Source: CAZCVI01 sp964502145
Lineage (GTDB): Bacteria > Acidobacteriota > Aminicenantia > UBA2199
Assembly (NCBI GenBank): GCA_964502145.1
Contig: CAZCVI010000036.1
Coordinates: 1-64,000, forward strand
DNA: 64,000 nucleotides
Reading direction: 5' to 3'
The notes under the pieces were generated by a model that searched no databases, was not told the DNA's origin, and saw only the letters and a list, made by a program, of their open reading frames with translations. Below, piece by piece: positions 7,873 through 16,962 of this stretch. Both the position numbers and the translations under genes were made by a program. Every line of letters starts with the position of its first letter. The stretch's first letter is position 1.

Positions 7873-8775
7873 CTAGGCGGAAATAATCCACCCAATAGAA
7901 AAAAGGAGGCCGTAAATTAATAAAAGTTTCCCTGTCTGAGCCAACGCACGGTTAAGGGAAGGACCATCACTCTGGGAAAACACGGTGCGCAACACGCGGG
8001 GCGTAAATAACAACATGAGCAAGCCGAGTTGGGCTCCAGCATGGTGGCGGCTGAACCAAAAAATACCCACGGGCAACAATGCGGCACCAAGCAAACAAAA
8101 ATAATACTGGGCCATGGTAAATTCCCGGCCAAACCGAACGGCCAGGGTCCGTTTCCCCGCTTTTCGGTCGCCTTCAATGTCCCTGAGATTGTTCACGGTT
8201 AAGATGGCCACAGAAATCAACCCGGGCCCACACCCGGCTAAAACAACGACCCAATCAAGGGTCAATGCCTGTACATAATACGCGCCAGCAAGGGCAACAG
8301 GCCCAAAAAATAAAAAAACAAACACTTCCCCCAACCCATGATACCCCAACGGAAACGGCCCGGCTGTATAACACGCACTACTGGCAATAGCGAGCACGCC
8401 AATCACAACAATCGGCCACCCACCACGATAAACAAGGTACACCGAGAACAACAGCGCGAGCCCAAACACGACAAAAATCGCCCGCTTCATCTGTTTTGTA
8501 GTCACCCACCCGGCCTGCGTGACACGCAAAGGCCCAATCCGCCCGGCATCATCGGTTCCTTTCTTAAAATCAGCGTAATCATTGACAAAATTAGCCGCGA
8601 CTTGCAACAACACGGCACAAACAAAAGCAACACCAACAGCTAACCCATGAAACACTGAATCTCCATACGCCATAGCTGCTGCCATCACAACTGGCACTAT
8701 AGCCGCAGGCAAAGTCTTGGGCCGACTGGCTACCCACCACGTCCGAACTACTCCAGGTCGCTGCTTATCTGTCAT
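7873..8775 (-). CDS. menA: 1,4-Dihydroxy-2-naphthoate polyprenyltransferase MenA
   Basis: A 300-residue UbiA-family membrane enzyme with about eight or nine hydrophobic segments; it attaches the polyprenyl chain to DHNA. The two aspartate-rich motifs are visible: 'NDYADFKKGTDDAGRIGPLR' (~residue 65-85) and 'NNLRDIEGDRKAGKRTLAVR' (~195-215). The opening 'WWVASRPKTLPAAIVPV' is typical of MenA. The ATG at 8775 has GGAG four bases upstream. The ~100 bp gap to menB (8776-8871) contains GCCTCCGGCGGCTCTCCGA, also found at 541-559, and no gene. Confidence 0.93.
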   Translation of the reverse strand: MTDKQRPGVVRTWWVASRPKTLPAAIVPVVMAAAMAYGDSVFHGLAVGVAFVCAVLLQVAANFVNDYADFKKGTDDAGRIGPLRVTQAGWVTTKQMKRAIFVVFGLALLFSVYLVYRGGWPIVVIGVLAIASSACYTAGPFPLGYHGLGEVFVFLFFGPVALAGAYYVQALTLDWVVVLAGCGPGLISVAILTVNNLRDIEGDRKAGKRTLAVRFGREFTMAQYYFCLLGAALLPVGIFWFSRHHAGAQLGLLMLLFTPRVLRTVFSQSDGPSLNRALAQTGKLLLIYGLLFSIGWIISA

Positions 8776-8871
8776 GTTACTCCTTATGCCTTATGCCTCC
8801 GGCGGCTCTCCGAGGGCCAAAGGACTGCGTCCCTTGGAACCCACTATTTTTTTTTCTTAACTTCCTTCTTT

Positions 8872-9693
8872 TTACGGGCGGCGTGGGAATTTTGAGAAAT
8901 CCGGTTTGCGCTTTTCATTAAACGCATTACGCCCCTCCTGCCCCTCTGCTGACATGTAAAACAACATGGTGGCATTACCCGCTAACTCCTGCAACCCGGC
9001 CTGACCATCACAATCGGCATTCAACGCGGCTTTCAAACAACGAATCGCCATGGGCGAATTGGCCAATATCTCACGACACCACAACACAGTCTCAGCTTCC
9101 AACTGCGCCAACGGCACCACTTTATTCACCAACCCCATAGCCAACGCTTCCACAGCATTATACTGCCGACACAAAAACCAAATCTCCCGCGCTTTCTTCT
9201 GCCCTACTATCCGCGCCATATAACTGGCGCCATACCCACCATCAAACGACCCGACCTTGGGCCCGGTCTGCCCAAAAATGGCATTCTCAGCACAAATCGT
9301 CAAATCCGCCATTAAATGCAACACATGCCCACCACCAATCGCATATCCGGCCACCATCGCAATAATGGGCTTGGGACACGTCCGCATCTGCCGCTGAAAA
9401 TCCAATACATTCAAACGATGAACGCCCTGGGCATCCTTGTACCCGGATTCACCGCGAATTTTCTGATCGCCCCCAGAACAAAACGCCTTGTCCCCGGCCC
9501 CGGTTAAAATCACGACCCCAATCTGCTCATCCTCGCGCGCATCGGCTAAAGCCCGCGCCATCTCGTCCACGGTTGCAGGCCGAAACGCATTGCGCACCTG
9601 GGGACGATTAATGGTAATCTTGGCTATACCCGCATACTTATGATACAAAATATCCGCAAATTCACCAACTTGTTCCCACTTTATATCTGTCAT
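8872..9693 (-). CDS. menB: 1,4-Dihydroxy-2-naphthoyl-CoA synthase MenB
   Basis: A 273-residue crotonase-fold enzyme that closes the second ring of menaquinone from OSB-CoA. MenB hallmarks are 'FCSGGDQKIRGESGY' (oxyanion region), 'AGYAIGGGHVLHLMADLTI', 'FGQTGPKVGSFDGGYGA' and the C-terminal 'RNAFNEKRKPDFSKFPRRP'. The ATG at 9693 has GGGAG eight bases upstream; a GTG at 9702 would add three residues but lacks a suitable site. It begins 13 bp after the menD stop. Confidence 0.95.
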   Translation of the reverse strand: MTDIKWEQVGEFADILYHKYAGIAKITINRPQVRNAFRPATVDEMARALADAREDEQIGVVILTGAGDKAFCSGGDQKIRGESGYKDAQGVHRLNVLDFQRQMRTCPKPIIAMVAGYAIGGGHVLHLMADLTICAENAIFGQTGPKVGSFDGGYGASYMARIVGQKKAREIWFLCRQYNAVEALAMGLVNKVVPLAQLEAETVLWCREILANSPMAIRCLKAALNADCDGQAGLQELAGNATMLFYMSAEGQEGRNAFNEKRKPDFSKFPRRP

Positions 9694-9705
9694 TCCTAAC
9701 ACTCC

Positions 9706-11520
9706 CTAGTGTAACATGCCATCCACTGTTTTGGTAATTATTTCTTGTAAGTCCCGATGAAATTCGTGGTTTTTTTGCCGCTCTGTTTTTACCTCGATAA
9801 TCGTGGAACCCTCTTGCACCAATGCTTTTTGGTAGACTTCAGCCAATTGGGCCATGGTTTGTGGTGCCACGTGGTTTAAGCCGAACATGGTGGCGGCAGC
9901 CGTGAATTGCAAACCATGCGGCGTGCCAAAACAAGGTTCAAATAGCGCTTTGACACTGGCAGATTGGGCAATAGGCAGAAAAGAGAAGATCCCCCCGCCA
10001 TCATTATTGATCACCACGATAATTAAGCGCTTTTTTAAAGATTTTACCAGTGCCAAAGAGTTCAAATCATGCAGGAAAGCCAGGTCACCAATCAATAAGG
10101 TCGTGTCCCGATTACCTGCGGCAGTGAACCCACAGGCTGTAGCAATAATCCCATCAATACCACTGGCACCACGATTGCCGCCAATAGCCACGGCGTGCCC
10201 GGCTGGTAAACCATACATATCCATCTCGCGCACAGGCATACTATTGGATAAAAACAAGCCGTGCCCGTCTGGCATCCATTTACTAAGCAATCGCGCCACC
10301 GCGATTTCATTCACCGTCGTGATCGGTTCCAAGAATTTATCCACCATGTCCCCCACCCGTGCCGAAGCCTGTTGCAAGAAATGAAGCCAGTTATCGACGG
10401 GTTTGGCACACACAGCCTGCATCATGGCACAACAAAAGTCCTGCACTGTCGCTTTTACCCGCATGGTCACCCGATGCAGCGGATCATTGCGCAACGCATG
10501 CGACAACACCGCGATATAATGCGCTGGATCCTGTTTTTCAATGAATTGATACAACCGTTTGGAGGTAATCCGTCCACCCAGATGCAACACCGTATCCACG
10601 GGAAATCGGGCCGGTAACTTTTCACTCAATAATACCTGATCGTAATAATGAATCAGGTACGCGGAGCCGTTCCCACCCATACGCAAACCAGAAACAATAT
10701 CAGGAAAAATAGGCCAGTTCAATTTTTCGGCCAACTGTACGACTGCTTCTTGATCAGCGGTGGAACCGAGTTTGCCCACCAGAATAATCCCCCGTTGGCT
10801 ATGCGTGAGAATCTCCACTACCGGACTGGTGGAAGAGAATTGGCTATGAGTATCCCCGGTGGTGTATTGGGTATAGGGTTGCGTACTTTTTTGCCAGTGG
10901 GCCACCGAGTGGAGGTAGGATTGCGCCGTAAAATGGGGGGCCGTTACTTCGTCTATTCCTTCCGGGGCCAATGGTTCGCGAAACATGCAGTTCAGATGAA
11001 CCGGTCCGCCCATGGGATGCTTGGCCAGAAACACGGCCTGGTCCACCGTGGTGAGCAGCACTTCCGGTTTGATATGCATATCCGGGGCCGGGAGATCGGT
11101 AAACCAGCGCGTATAGTTCCCGTATAGTTTCACTTGATCGATAGTTTGTAGTGCGCCCGTGTGGCGTAGTTCCGGGGGACGGTCCGCCGTGAGCACAATC
11201 AACGGAAGTTTTTTCTTGGAAGTTTCTATGATGGCGGGTAAAAAATTGGCAGCGGCTGTGCCGGAACTGCAAATGAGTGCCACGGGTTGTTTGGTGGCGG
11301 AAACGCGACCCAGGGCATAGAATCCCAAGCCCCGTTCATCGAAGTGGATCACGGTTTCAGTTTTACTGTGCTGGGCGGCTGCCACAGTGAGGGGGGCGGA
11401 ACGGGAACCGGGGGCAATGCAAAAACAGGTGACGCCACAACGGACCAGTTCTTCAATGATCAGGTTAGCCCAGAGGTAATTTAAATTAGCAGAATCTTCT
11501 AATCGGGTATGATTGTTCAT
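9706..11520 (-). CDS. menD: SEPHCHC synthase MenD (ThDP-dependent)
   Basis: A 604-residue thiamine-diphosphate enzyme that joins 2-oxoglutarate to isochorismate, the committed step of menaquinone synthesis. The N-terminal landmark is 'CIAPGSRSAPLTVAA' followed by 'THFDERGLGF'-like residues (IHFDERGLGFYALG) and ICSSGTAAANFLPA. The C-terminal ThDP domain has 'GGNRGASGIDGIIATA' and the metal-binding 'LIGDLAFLHDLNSL...INNDGGGIFSFLP'. Length is slightly above the usual ~570. It starts 9 bp after the menF stop; the ribosome binding site is weak, suggesting translational coupling. Confidence 0.95.
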   Translation of the reverse strand: MNNHTRLEDSANLNYLWANLIIEELVRCGVTCFCIAPGSRSAPLTVAAAQHSKTETVIHFDERGLGFYALGRVSATKQPVALICSSGTAAANFLPAIIETSKKKLPLIVLTADRPPELRHTGALQTIDQVKLYGNYTRWFTDLPAPDMHIKPEVLLTTVDQAVFLAKHPMGGPVHLNCMFREPLAPEGIDEVTAPHFTAQSYLHSVAHWQKSTQPYTQYTTGDTHSQFSSTSPVVEILTHSQRGIILVGKLGSTADQEAVVQLAEKLNWPIFPDIVSGLRMGGNGSAYLIHYYDQVLLSEKLPARFPVDTVLHLGGRITSKRLYQFIEKQDPAHYIAVLSHALRNDPLHRVTMRVKATVQDFCCAMMQAVCAKPVDNWLHFLQQASARVGDMVDKFLEPITTVNEIAVARLLSKWMPDGHGLFLSNSMPVREMDMYGLPAGHAVAIGGNRGASGIDGIIATACGFTAAGNRDTTLLIGDLAFLHDLNSLALVKSLKKRLIIVVINNDGGGIFSFLPIAQSASVKALFEPCFGTPHGLQFTAAATMFGLNHVAPQTMAQLAEVYQKALVQEGSTIIEVKTERQKNHEFHRDLQEIITKTVDGMLH

Positions 11521-11529
11521 CGTGGTTAT

Positions 11530-12948
11530 CTATTGTGGGTTTTGATTGATGATGTCGAGGAAATGGCTGATTTTATATTCCACTTCTTGCCATTCCATTT
11601 CGGGCTCGGAACCTGCGACGATGCCAACGCCGGAGTAGAGGGCGAGGTGGTGATGGTGTGTTCGTCCGCAGCGCAGGCCTACCGCAAAATCGACGTCTTT
11701 AAGACCCACGGCGCCAATCACGCCAGCGTACCAGCCCCGTTTAAAGGGTTCCGCGATAGTGATGGCGTGTAATGCCTCTTGCAGTGGACAACCCCCCACT
11801 GCCGGGGTAGGATGTAATGCAGCCAGCAATTGGGCGTCGGTCACGTTATCGTTTAATTCACCGTTAAAATGGGTGATCAGATGTTGACCCTCCTTTAATT
11901 TTAACAAGCCTTTTTTTTGTTCCACTTCCAACAAATCACATAGCGGTTTTAGTGTACTTTCGATCGTGTGGAGCACAAAATCGTGTTCCCGTTGTTCTTT
12001 ATCCGAGTTCATCAGTTCTGTGGCCAGTTGCAGGTCGTCCTGTGCTTCTTTTCCTCTGGAGCGTGTCCCAGCTACCGCTTCACTGAGAATGTGGCGCCCA
12101 TGGCGTTTGTACAGCCGTTCCGGGGAAGAACCGACAAAGGCGCAACAGGAATCAAATTGAAATAAGAACGCATAACGTCCAGCAGACATGTTTTTGAGAA
12201 AAGAAAGCAACGCCACCGGGTTGAGCGGGGTACTAAATGCCAGTTCCACCTTGCGGGCCAGCACTGTTTTCTTAAAACGATTCTGTTTGATGTTCTCGAT
12301 GGTCTGGTTCAGTGTATTTATCCAGGTATCGTGGTCCGGGGTGTTGGTACGGGAGAGAGGGGGGCCGGGGGAGTGAAATTCCGGGGTAGTTTCAAAATCC
12401 AGGTGTTGCAATTCTGCCAGGATTTCTGGAATAGAATCTTTTTCTTTGATCACATTGCAGGCCAGGATCGTGTGGTTCAGTTTATGGTTTACCAGCAGTT
12501 CGAAGCGGGGCATAATCAGGTGACAGGCGCCAAAACTTTGCCAATCGTCATCGACATGTCCAGGCGCAAAAGCGAAACCGCCGTAGTATTTCAAGTTGGG
12601 GTAGTCCAGGGACAGGTATTTATGCATACGTGCGAACACCGACGCGTAGTCCAGGTTTTCCGGTTCAAATATTTCGTCTGCTGCGCCAATAGCCGCGACG
12701 TCGCGGTCGTTTTTCTCGCGGCCCGAGAAATAGATTTTTATTTTTTGGGGTTGGGCGGCCAGCCATTTTATCGCGTCTATTTTTTCAATCGCAACTTCTA
12801 CCCGTAGCACTCCTTGGCCAGTCATTTGTTTGGAAATTCCTTTTAATTTGGCTGCCAGTACTGCCGGGGCGTCTTCTGCCAGATAGACCCAATGGTCGAT
12901 TTTACCTATATTATCTATACTATTATCTACACTATTATCTATACTCAT
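11530..12948 (-). CDS. menF: Isochorismate synthase MenF
   Basis: A 472-residue chorismate-binding enzyme that converts chorismate to isochorismate. The C-terminal catalytic domain (~residues 215-465) carries 'FKKTVLARKVELAF', the signature 'SEAVAGTRSRGKEAQDDLQL', 'SDKEQREHDFVLHTIES', HPTPAVGGCP and 'RGWYAGVIGAVGLKD'. The N-terminal third is the variable domain of this family (FAPGHVDDDWQSFG). A salicylate or siderophore role is possible for isochorismate synthases in general but not in this operon. Confidence 0.93.
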   Translation of the reverse strand: MSIDNSVDNSIDNIGKIDHWVYLAEDAPAVLAAKLKGISKQMTGQGVLRVEVAIEKIDAIKWLAAQPQKIKIYFSGREKNDRDVAAIGAADEIFEPENLDYASVFARMHKYLSLDYPNLKYYGGFAFAPGHVDDDWQSFGACHLIMPRFELLVNHKLNHTILACNVIKEKDSIPEILAELQHLDFETTPEFHSPGPPLSRTNTPDHDTWINTLNQTIENIKQNRFKKTVLARKVELAFSTPLNPVALLSFLKNMSAGRYAFLFQFDSCCAFVGSSPERLYKRHGRHILSEAVAGTRSRGKEAQDDLQLATELMNSDKEQREHDFVLHTIESTLKPLCDLLEVEQKKGLLKLKEGQHLITHFNGELNDNVTDAQLLAALHPTPAVGGCPLQEALHAITIAEPFKRGWYAGVIGAVGLKDVDFAVGLRCGRTHHHHLALYSGVGIVAGSEPEMEWQEVEYKISHFLDIINQNPQ

Positions 12949-12976
12949 TTTAGTATCTCATCCCGTGTTTTTTGAT

Positions 12977-13732
12977 TTATATTTTTTTTTCTCCCTGATA
13001 GAGTGTGGCCACGCCGAAAGTGAGCGGGGCAAAAGTAACATTGCCAAAACCGGCCTGCTTCATTAAATCGCAGAAAGATAAGCCATAGGGAAACGTTTCA
13101 ATGGTTTCATTCAAGTATCTATACGCCCGTTTATCTTTGGATAGTATCGCGCCGATGAGTGGAATAATATTTCGCAAGTAGAAGAGGTGCAGGCAGCGTA
13201 TGAAGGGGTGTGTAGGCATAGAAAATTCCAGAATGAGGGTTTGTCCCCCCGGTTTTAGCACGCGGTGAATCTCTTTTAATACCACTACGGGGTCCACCAC
13301 GTTACGAATACCAAAAGCCATGGTCACGGTGTGGAACCGTTCACTTTCAAAAGGAATGGCACCGGCATCACCCTGAATAAAAGTGACACGGTGCGCCATT
13401 TTTTTTTGCAATGCTTTTTTTCTGGCCATTTCCAGCATTTTTACCGCCATATCGCAACCGTAAGCGTGGCGAATTTCCTGGCGGCGGGATAAGATAGCAA
13501 AAGCCACATCACCCGTGCCCGTGGCCAGGTCCAATAGTTCTTGGTTCGCGGTGACGGCAATTTTTCGCGCTGTTTTATGGCGCCAAACCATATCTTGGCC
13601 CAACGAGAGCAGGTGGTTGAGCAGATCATAACGTTTGTAAATGCGGTCAAACATCTGGAAGGAATCCGCTTTTTGTAATTCCAAGGGTATGAGCACTTCA
13701 GAATTTGCCATTCGGTTTTGTTGTTCGTTCAT
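12977..13732 (-). CDS. menG: Demethylmenaquinone methyltransferase MenG/UbiE
   Basis: About 251 residues. A class I SAM methyltransferase carrying out the final C-methylation of menaquinone (and of ubiquinone in species that make it). Visible are 'MFDRIYKRYDLLNHLLSLGQ' and WRHKTARK (classic UbiE), motif I LDLATGTGDVAF, VTMAFGIRNVVDP and 'LKPGGQTLILEFSMP'. Several in-frame starts exist (13801, 13744, 13732, 13711) and none has a convincing ribosome binding site; 13732 is a compromise, so the N-terminus is uncertain. It is the first gene of the men operon. Confidence 0.92.
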   Translation of the reverse strand: MNEQQNRMANSEVLIPLELQKADSFQMFDRIYKRYDLLNHLLSLGQDMVWRHKTARKIAVTANQELLDLATGTGDVAFAILSRRQEIRHAYGCDMAVKMLEMARKKALQKKMAHRVTFIQGDAGAIPFESERFHTVTMAFGIRNVVDPVVVLKEIHRVLKPGGQTLILEFSMPTHPFIRCLHLFYLRNIIPLIGAILSKDKRAYRYLNETIETFPYGLSFCDLMKQAGFGNVTFAPLTFGVATLYQGEKKI

Positions 13733-13801
13733 TCTTCCTGTCATCGCAATCATGCATATATTATCATCACCACTAGTTTTTATAGTATCACAAAACCCCA
13801 A

Positions 13802-14139
13802 AAAAAGAAAGAGGGAGGGGGGACTGCGTCCCCATTTACTAGGTCACCATTGTAGGCGTACGAAATTGGCGACGTTGGGTTGAGTTCTGGGGATAGTAAA
13901 AGCGTGTTTGATGTTTGTAAAGCATTTTGCCTAATGGTTTTTGGGTGATTGGGGGACAAGGAGCGGGAAGGATTGGGATTGTTCAGCGATTCAATATCGT
14001 TTCTTTGAATATTTGATTCAATTTTTTGGATTGTTTGTCTTGATTTTGGGAAGAACTGCTGCTAGCCATACTTTTTTAATTGGACACAAATATGCTTTAA
14101 TAGATTTATCACTATAAAAAAAATAAATGGAGGTTAATT
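13802..14139. other. Divergent promoter region between men operon and VWA gene
   Basis: No gene supported. It separates the minus-strand men operon from a plus-strand gene, so it should contain promoters for both. A short palindrome (GGGGGACTGCGTCCCC, 13818-13833) recurs in part at 8829-8840 near menA. The last 20 bases carry a clear GGAGG for the downstream gene. I cannot place -35/-10 boxes reliably. Confidence 0.4.
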
Positions 14140-16017
14140 ATGAAAAAATGGTTCAGTATCATGTTGTGTGTGTCCCTGTTGGTTTTAGTGGCAGGAATTT
14201 TATTTCCTGAAGAATCTGCGGTAACCCTCGAAGGAGTTGTCATGTTGGCGGATGGTTCCGTAATACCCGGCGTGACCGTTACCCTTACCGGGAAAACAAT
14301 AGGTGTCAAGACGGCGATAACGGATGAAAAAGGTTACTATTGCTTCTTTAATATCCCTAGCGGCGCATACCAGATAAAATTTGCACTGGCGGGATTTAAC
14401 ACTCTTGAGCGGAAAGGCATTATTTTAAAAGCCGGGAAGACCAAGCGTTTGAATGAAGTATTGCAACCCGGTGCAATATGCGAACAAATTGTGGTGATGG
14501 GATCAGTTCCTTCAGTCGATTGTCGCAAGAGTGCCACTGCCGTGAATATCACCGCCGGTGCAGTTAACACCGGTGCATTTAACACCGAAGAGTATAGTCT
14601 GATTAACGAGAACCAGTTCAAAAATGCCAAGGATAATCCCCTTTCTACCTTTTCCATTGATGTAGATACCGCTTCCTATTCCAATACCCGGCGTTTTCTC
14701 AAAGAAAATGCCCTGCCCCCCAAAGATGCCGTCCGAATAGAGGAATTAATCAACTATTTCACCTATGATTACCCGCAACCAGAAGGCGATCATCCCTTTT
14801 CAGTGACCACCGAATTGTCGACCTGCCCGTGGCACAAGAAACACTTGTTGGTTCATCTCGGTTTGCAGGGTCGAAAGTTCCAATCTGATCAACGTGGGGC
14901 TTCCAATCTTGTTTTCTTGTTGGATGTGTCCGGTTCAATGGAAGACCCAGTCAAATTGCCATTGTTGCAATCTGCATTTAAATTGTTGGTCCAGCAATTG
15001 GATGACCGGGACCGCGTGGCTATCGTCGTGTATGCCGGCGCGTCAGGTTTAGTATTGCCCGCCACGGCTGGAAATCGCACCCAAACCATTATTGAAGCCA
15101 TCGATCAATTGCATGCCGGTGGCACTACGGCTGGTGGCGCAGGTATTGAATTGGCCTACAAAATCGCGACCGAGAACTTCATTAAAAACGGCAATAACCG
15201 CGTCATCTTGGCAACAGACGGAGATTTTAATGTAGGCATATCCGATACCGCACAACTGGTGCGTGTGATTGAGGAAAAACGCGAAAAAGGGATCTTTTTA
15301 ACTGTTCTGGGCTTCGGTGGCGGGAATTTAAAGGATTCCCGCATGGAACAATTGGCAGATAAAGGCAATGGCAATTATTATTATATTGACAACCTCTTGG
15401 AAGCCAAAAAAGTTCTGGTCGATGGCATAGGTGGCACGTTATTCACCATTGCCAAAGACGTCAAAATCCAGGTAGAATTCAATCCCGCGCAAGTTAAAGC
15501 CTATAAACTAGTAGGTTACGAAAACCGCTTGTTAGCCAAAGAAGATTTTAACGACGATACCAAAGATGCAGGCGAAATGGGTTCCGGTCACAGTGTCACA
15601 GCCCTCTACGAAATCATCCCCGCCCATTCCAAGGAAAACGTCCCCGATACGGATGCTTTAAAATACCAGCGCACGGAAATAAAGCCCAAAGCCAACCATT
15701 CGACAGAAATAATGACGGTCAAACTAAGATACAAGGAACCGAAAGGGGAGACCAGTAAATTATTCTCGGTAATAGTTCAGGATAAAGTGGTTTTGGTGGC
15801 CGAAACCAGTAAAAATTTCCGTTTTGCCTCGGCGGTAGCGCAGTGGGGGTTGTTGCTGCGTAACTCCGAGCATAAAGGTACAGCCTCTTTTAATGGTGTG
15901 TTAGCCTTAGCCAAGGGTGCCAAAGGCAAAGATGAGAGTGGTTACCGTGCCGAGTTCATACAACTGGTAGAATTGAGTAAATTACTGACGAAACAGGAAA
16001 AAGAAAGCAGTGAGTAG
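14140..16017 (+). CDS. YfbK-like VWA surface protein with carboxypeptidase-regulatory domain
   Basis: A 625-residue secreted protein; GGAGG lies six bases before the ATG. After the signal sequence (residues 1-25), residues ~28-110 form a carboxypeptidase-regulatory-like beta domain (VMLADGSVIPGVTVTLTGK, 'AGFNTLERKGIILKAGKTK'). Next come the YfbK N-terminal region ('LSTFSIDVDTASYSNTRRFL', 'RIEELINYFTYDYPQP') and a VWA domain with an intact MIDAS 'LLDVSGSMEDP', then 'ILATDGDFNVGISD' and 'LTVLGFGGGNLKDSRMEQLA'. The DUF3520-like C-terminal region follows. Close relatives often carry a lipidation Cys; none is obvious here. The usual guess is metal-dependent adhesion or protein assembly; function is not established. 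Confidence 0.9.
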   Translation: MKKWFSIMLCVSLLVLVAGILFPEESAVTLEGVVMLADGSVIPGVTVTLTGKTIGVKTAITDEKGYYCFFNIPSGAYQIKFALAGFNTLERKGIILKAGKTKRLNEVLQPGAICEQIVVMGSVPSVDCRKSATAVNITAGAVNTGAFNTEEYSLINENQFKNAKDNPLSTFSIDVDTASYSNTRRFLKENALPPKDAVRIEELINYFTYDYPQPEGDHPFSVTTELSTCPWHKKHLLVHLGLQGRKFQSDQRGASNLVFLLDVSGSMEDPVKLPLLQSAFKLLVQQLDDRDRVAIVVYAGASGLVLPATAGNRTQTIIEAIDQLHAGGTTAGGAGIELAYKIATENFIKNGNNRVILATDGDFNVGISDTAQLVRVIEEKREKGIFLTVLGFGGGNLKDSRMEQLADKGNGNYYYIDNLLEAKKVLVDGIGGTLFTIAKDVKIQVEFNPAQVKAYKLVGYENRLLAKEDFNDDTKDAGEMGSGHSVTALYEIIPAHSKENVPDTDALKYQRTEIKPKANHSTEIMTVKLRYKEPKGETSKLFSVIVQDKVVLVAETSKNFRFASAVAQWGLLLRNSEHKGTASFNGVLALAKGAKGKDESGYRAEFIQLVELSKLLTKQEKESSE

Positions 16018-16045
16018 GCAGTTTCATTATTCACTGCCATGAGGA

Positions 16046-16085
16046 GTAACCAGTCAGGCCGTTTTCCAAGGGCCTGACTGGTTAC
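16046..16085. terminator. Perfect 15-bp hairpin terminator
   Basis: GTAACCAGTCAGGCC at 16046-16060 is exactly inverted at 16071-16085 around a ten-base loop. AT-rich DNA follows ('atttaatctatatttttatt'). It lies between convergent genes (VWA gene on plus, nucleotidyltransferase relic on minus) and probably stops transcription from the left. Confidence 0.75.
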
Positions 16086-16100
16086 ATTTAATCTATATTT

Positions 16101-16390
16101 TTATTCTGCTTCCACTTCTTTCATTGCTTTTTGCAGGAGTGTAAGAACCCCGCGTTGTTGAGCCGCATTTTCAAGATAGAGCTGATCCAGTCTATCGTAT
16201 TGAACTCGTATAACTCCTAAGATGGGATGTGCTCCATTTTTATCTCTGTGATAATATCAACATCCTGTGTTGCCCTGGGTACCCCATGAAGCGAACTGGC
16301 CAACGATCCTCCTACAAAATAGCGAATATCCAAACCATCCAATATCTGAGCGATTTGTTGCGTAATTTGGATTGGTTCTGCAAGGCCCAT
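16101..16390 (-). pseudogene. Internally deleted nucleotidyltransferase (AbiEii/MNT-like)
   Basis: An ATG at 16390 opens MGLAEPIQITQQIAQILDGL followed by FVGGSLASSLHG and RATQDVDIITEI, the GG-S and D-x-D signature of a nucleotidyltransferase. The frame then stops after about 56 codons (HIPS, stop). In the next frame LGVIRVQYDRLDQLYLENAA and QQRGVLTLLQKAM run to a stop at 16101. This is the typical C-terminus of the same family ('DRLD..YL..WA..LGV..LL'). The middle part (perhaps 70-90 residues) is missing, so an internal deletion with frameshift has killed the gene. It follows the small gene at 16397 by 6 bp. Confidence 0.75.
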
Positions 16391-16396
16391 AATAAT

Positions 16397-16699
16397 TTAA
16401 TACCCCTCCACAACAGGATCCCAATTAAAAACCTTGATCATGGTCTTTCGATCCAACCATAAAGAAGCCAGCCGGAGCTGTTGCTCTCGCTCTGAAATCG
16501 CACCATATTGCTGTTTGATGCGGACAAGAGCCATTTGTTGAACCGCGATTGTTAATTCATTCACTCGTTTCAATTTCTGTTGCGGAGACATGAGGCGATA
16601 CCCTGCAATCAATATCTTCTGAATATGTGGCGGGGTATCAGAGGTCTGAAGCTTGGAAGCCGGACTGCTGGTATCGATCTTTTTTACTATATTACTCAT
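16397..16699 (-). CDS. Small hypothetical partner of a nucleotidyltransferase
   Basis: A 100-residue protein starting at ATG 16699. A 62-residue in-frame extension to 16885 would translate straight through a palindromic repeat and is rejected. The core 'MSPQQKLKRVNELTIAVQQM' then 'ALVRIKQQYGAISEREQQLR' and 'LASLWLDR' resembles small helical proteins I recall encoded just upstream of AbiEii/MNT-like nucleotidyltransferases. The downstream gene is exactly such an enzyme, but broken. It is therefore probably the surviving half of a two-gene, possibly toxin-antitoxin, module. Confidence 0.6.
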   Translation of the reverse strand: MSNIVKKIDTSSPASKLQTSDTPPHIQKILIAGYRLMSPQQKLKRVNELTIAVQQMALVRIKQQYGAISEREQQLRLASLWLDRKTMIKVFNWDPVVEGY

Positions 16700-16750
16700 A
16701 ACGGTATTATATCCCAGTTTATTTGATTTTTCAACTTTGTGACGCTTCCC

Positions 16751-16903
16751 AAATCCACCGCCAAGTTTTTGAAATCGTTGTGGACGATGTGGACTAAATG
16801 GACGATGTGGACAAAAAAAAGCTTTTATTTTTGGTCCACATCGTCCACAAAGTCCACTCTGTCCACGTTGTCCATATTTTTTCAAGAATCTGGCGGTGAA
16901 TCC
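16751..16903. repeat. Palindromic 9-bp-unit element A (TGGAC type)
   Basis: Left terminal repeat 'aatccaccgccaagtttttg' (16752-16771) is inverted at 16881-16903 ('agaatctggcggtgaatcc'). Inside, TGGAC occurs every 9 bp at 16781, 16790, 16799 and 16808. Its complement GTCCA occurs every 9 bp at 16834, 16843, 16852, 16861 and 16870, around an A/T-rich centre. The four bases between cores vary. See the findings for the family. Confidence 0.9.
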
Positions 16904-16962
16904 AGGTTTTGTTGCTGTTTCGCGGGCAGGGGTGGTTCTTCAAAAGAGACTTTGCTGGCAAT

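Noticed and set aside
16700..16885. 62-residue N-terminal extension of the small gene at 16397
   Set aside because: It is a read-through of palindromic element A; the ATG at 16699 just outside the element is the natural start.
16751..16903. Element A as an ordinary rho-independent terminator
   Set aside because: The stem is long, imperfect and 9-bp periodic, has no T-run, and carries terminal inverted repeats shared with intergenic sites of different gene orientation. A secondary terminator effect remains possible.
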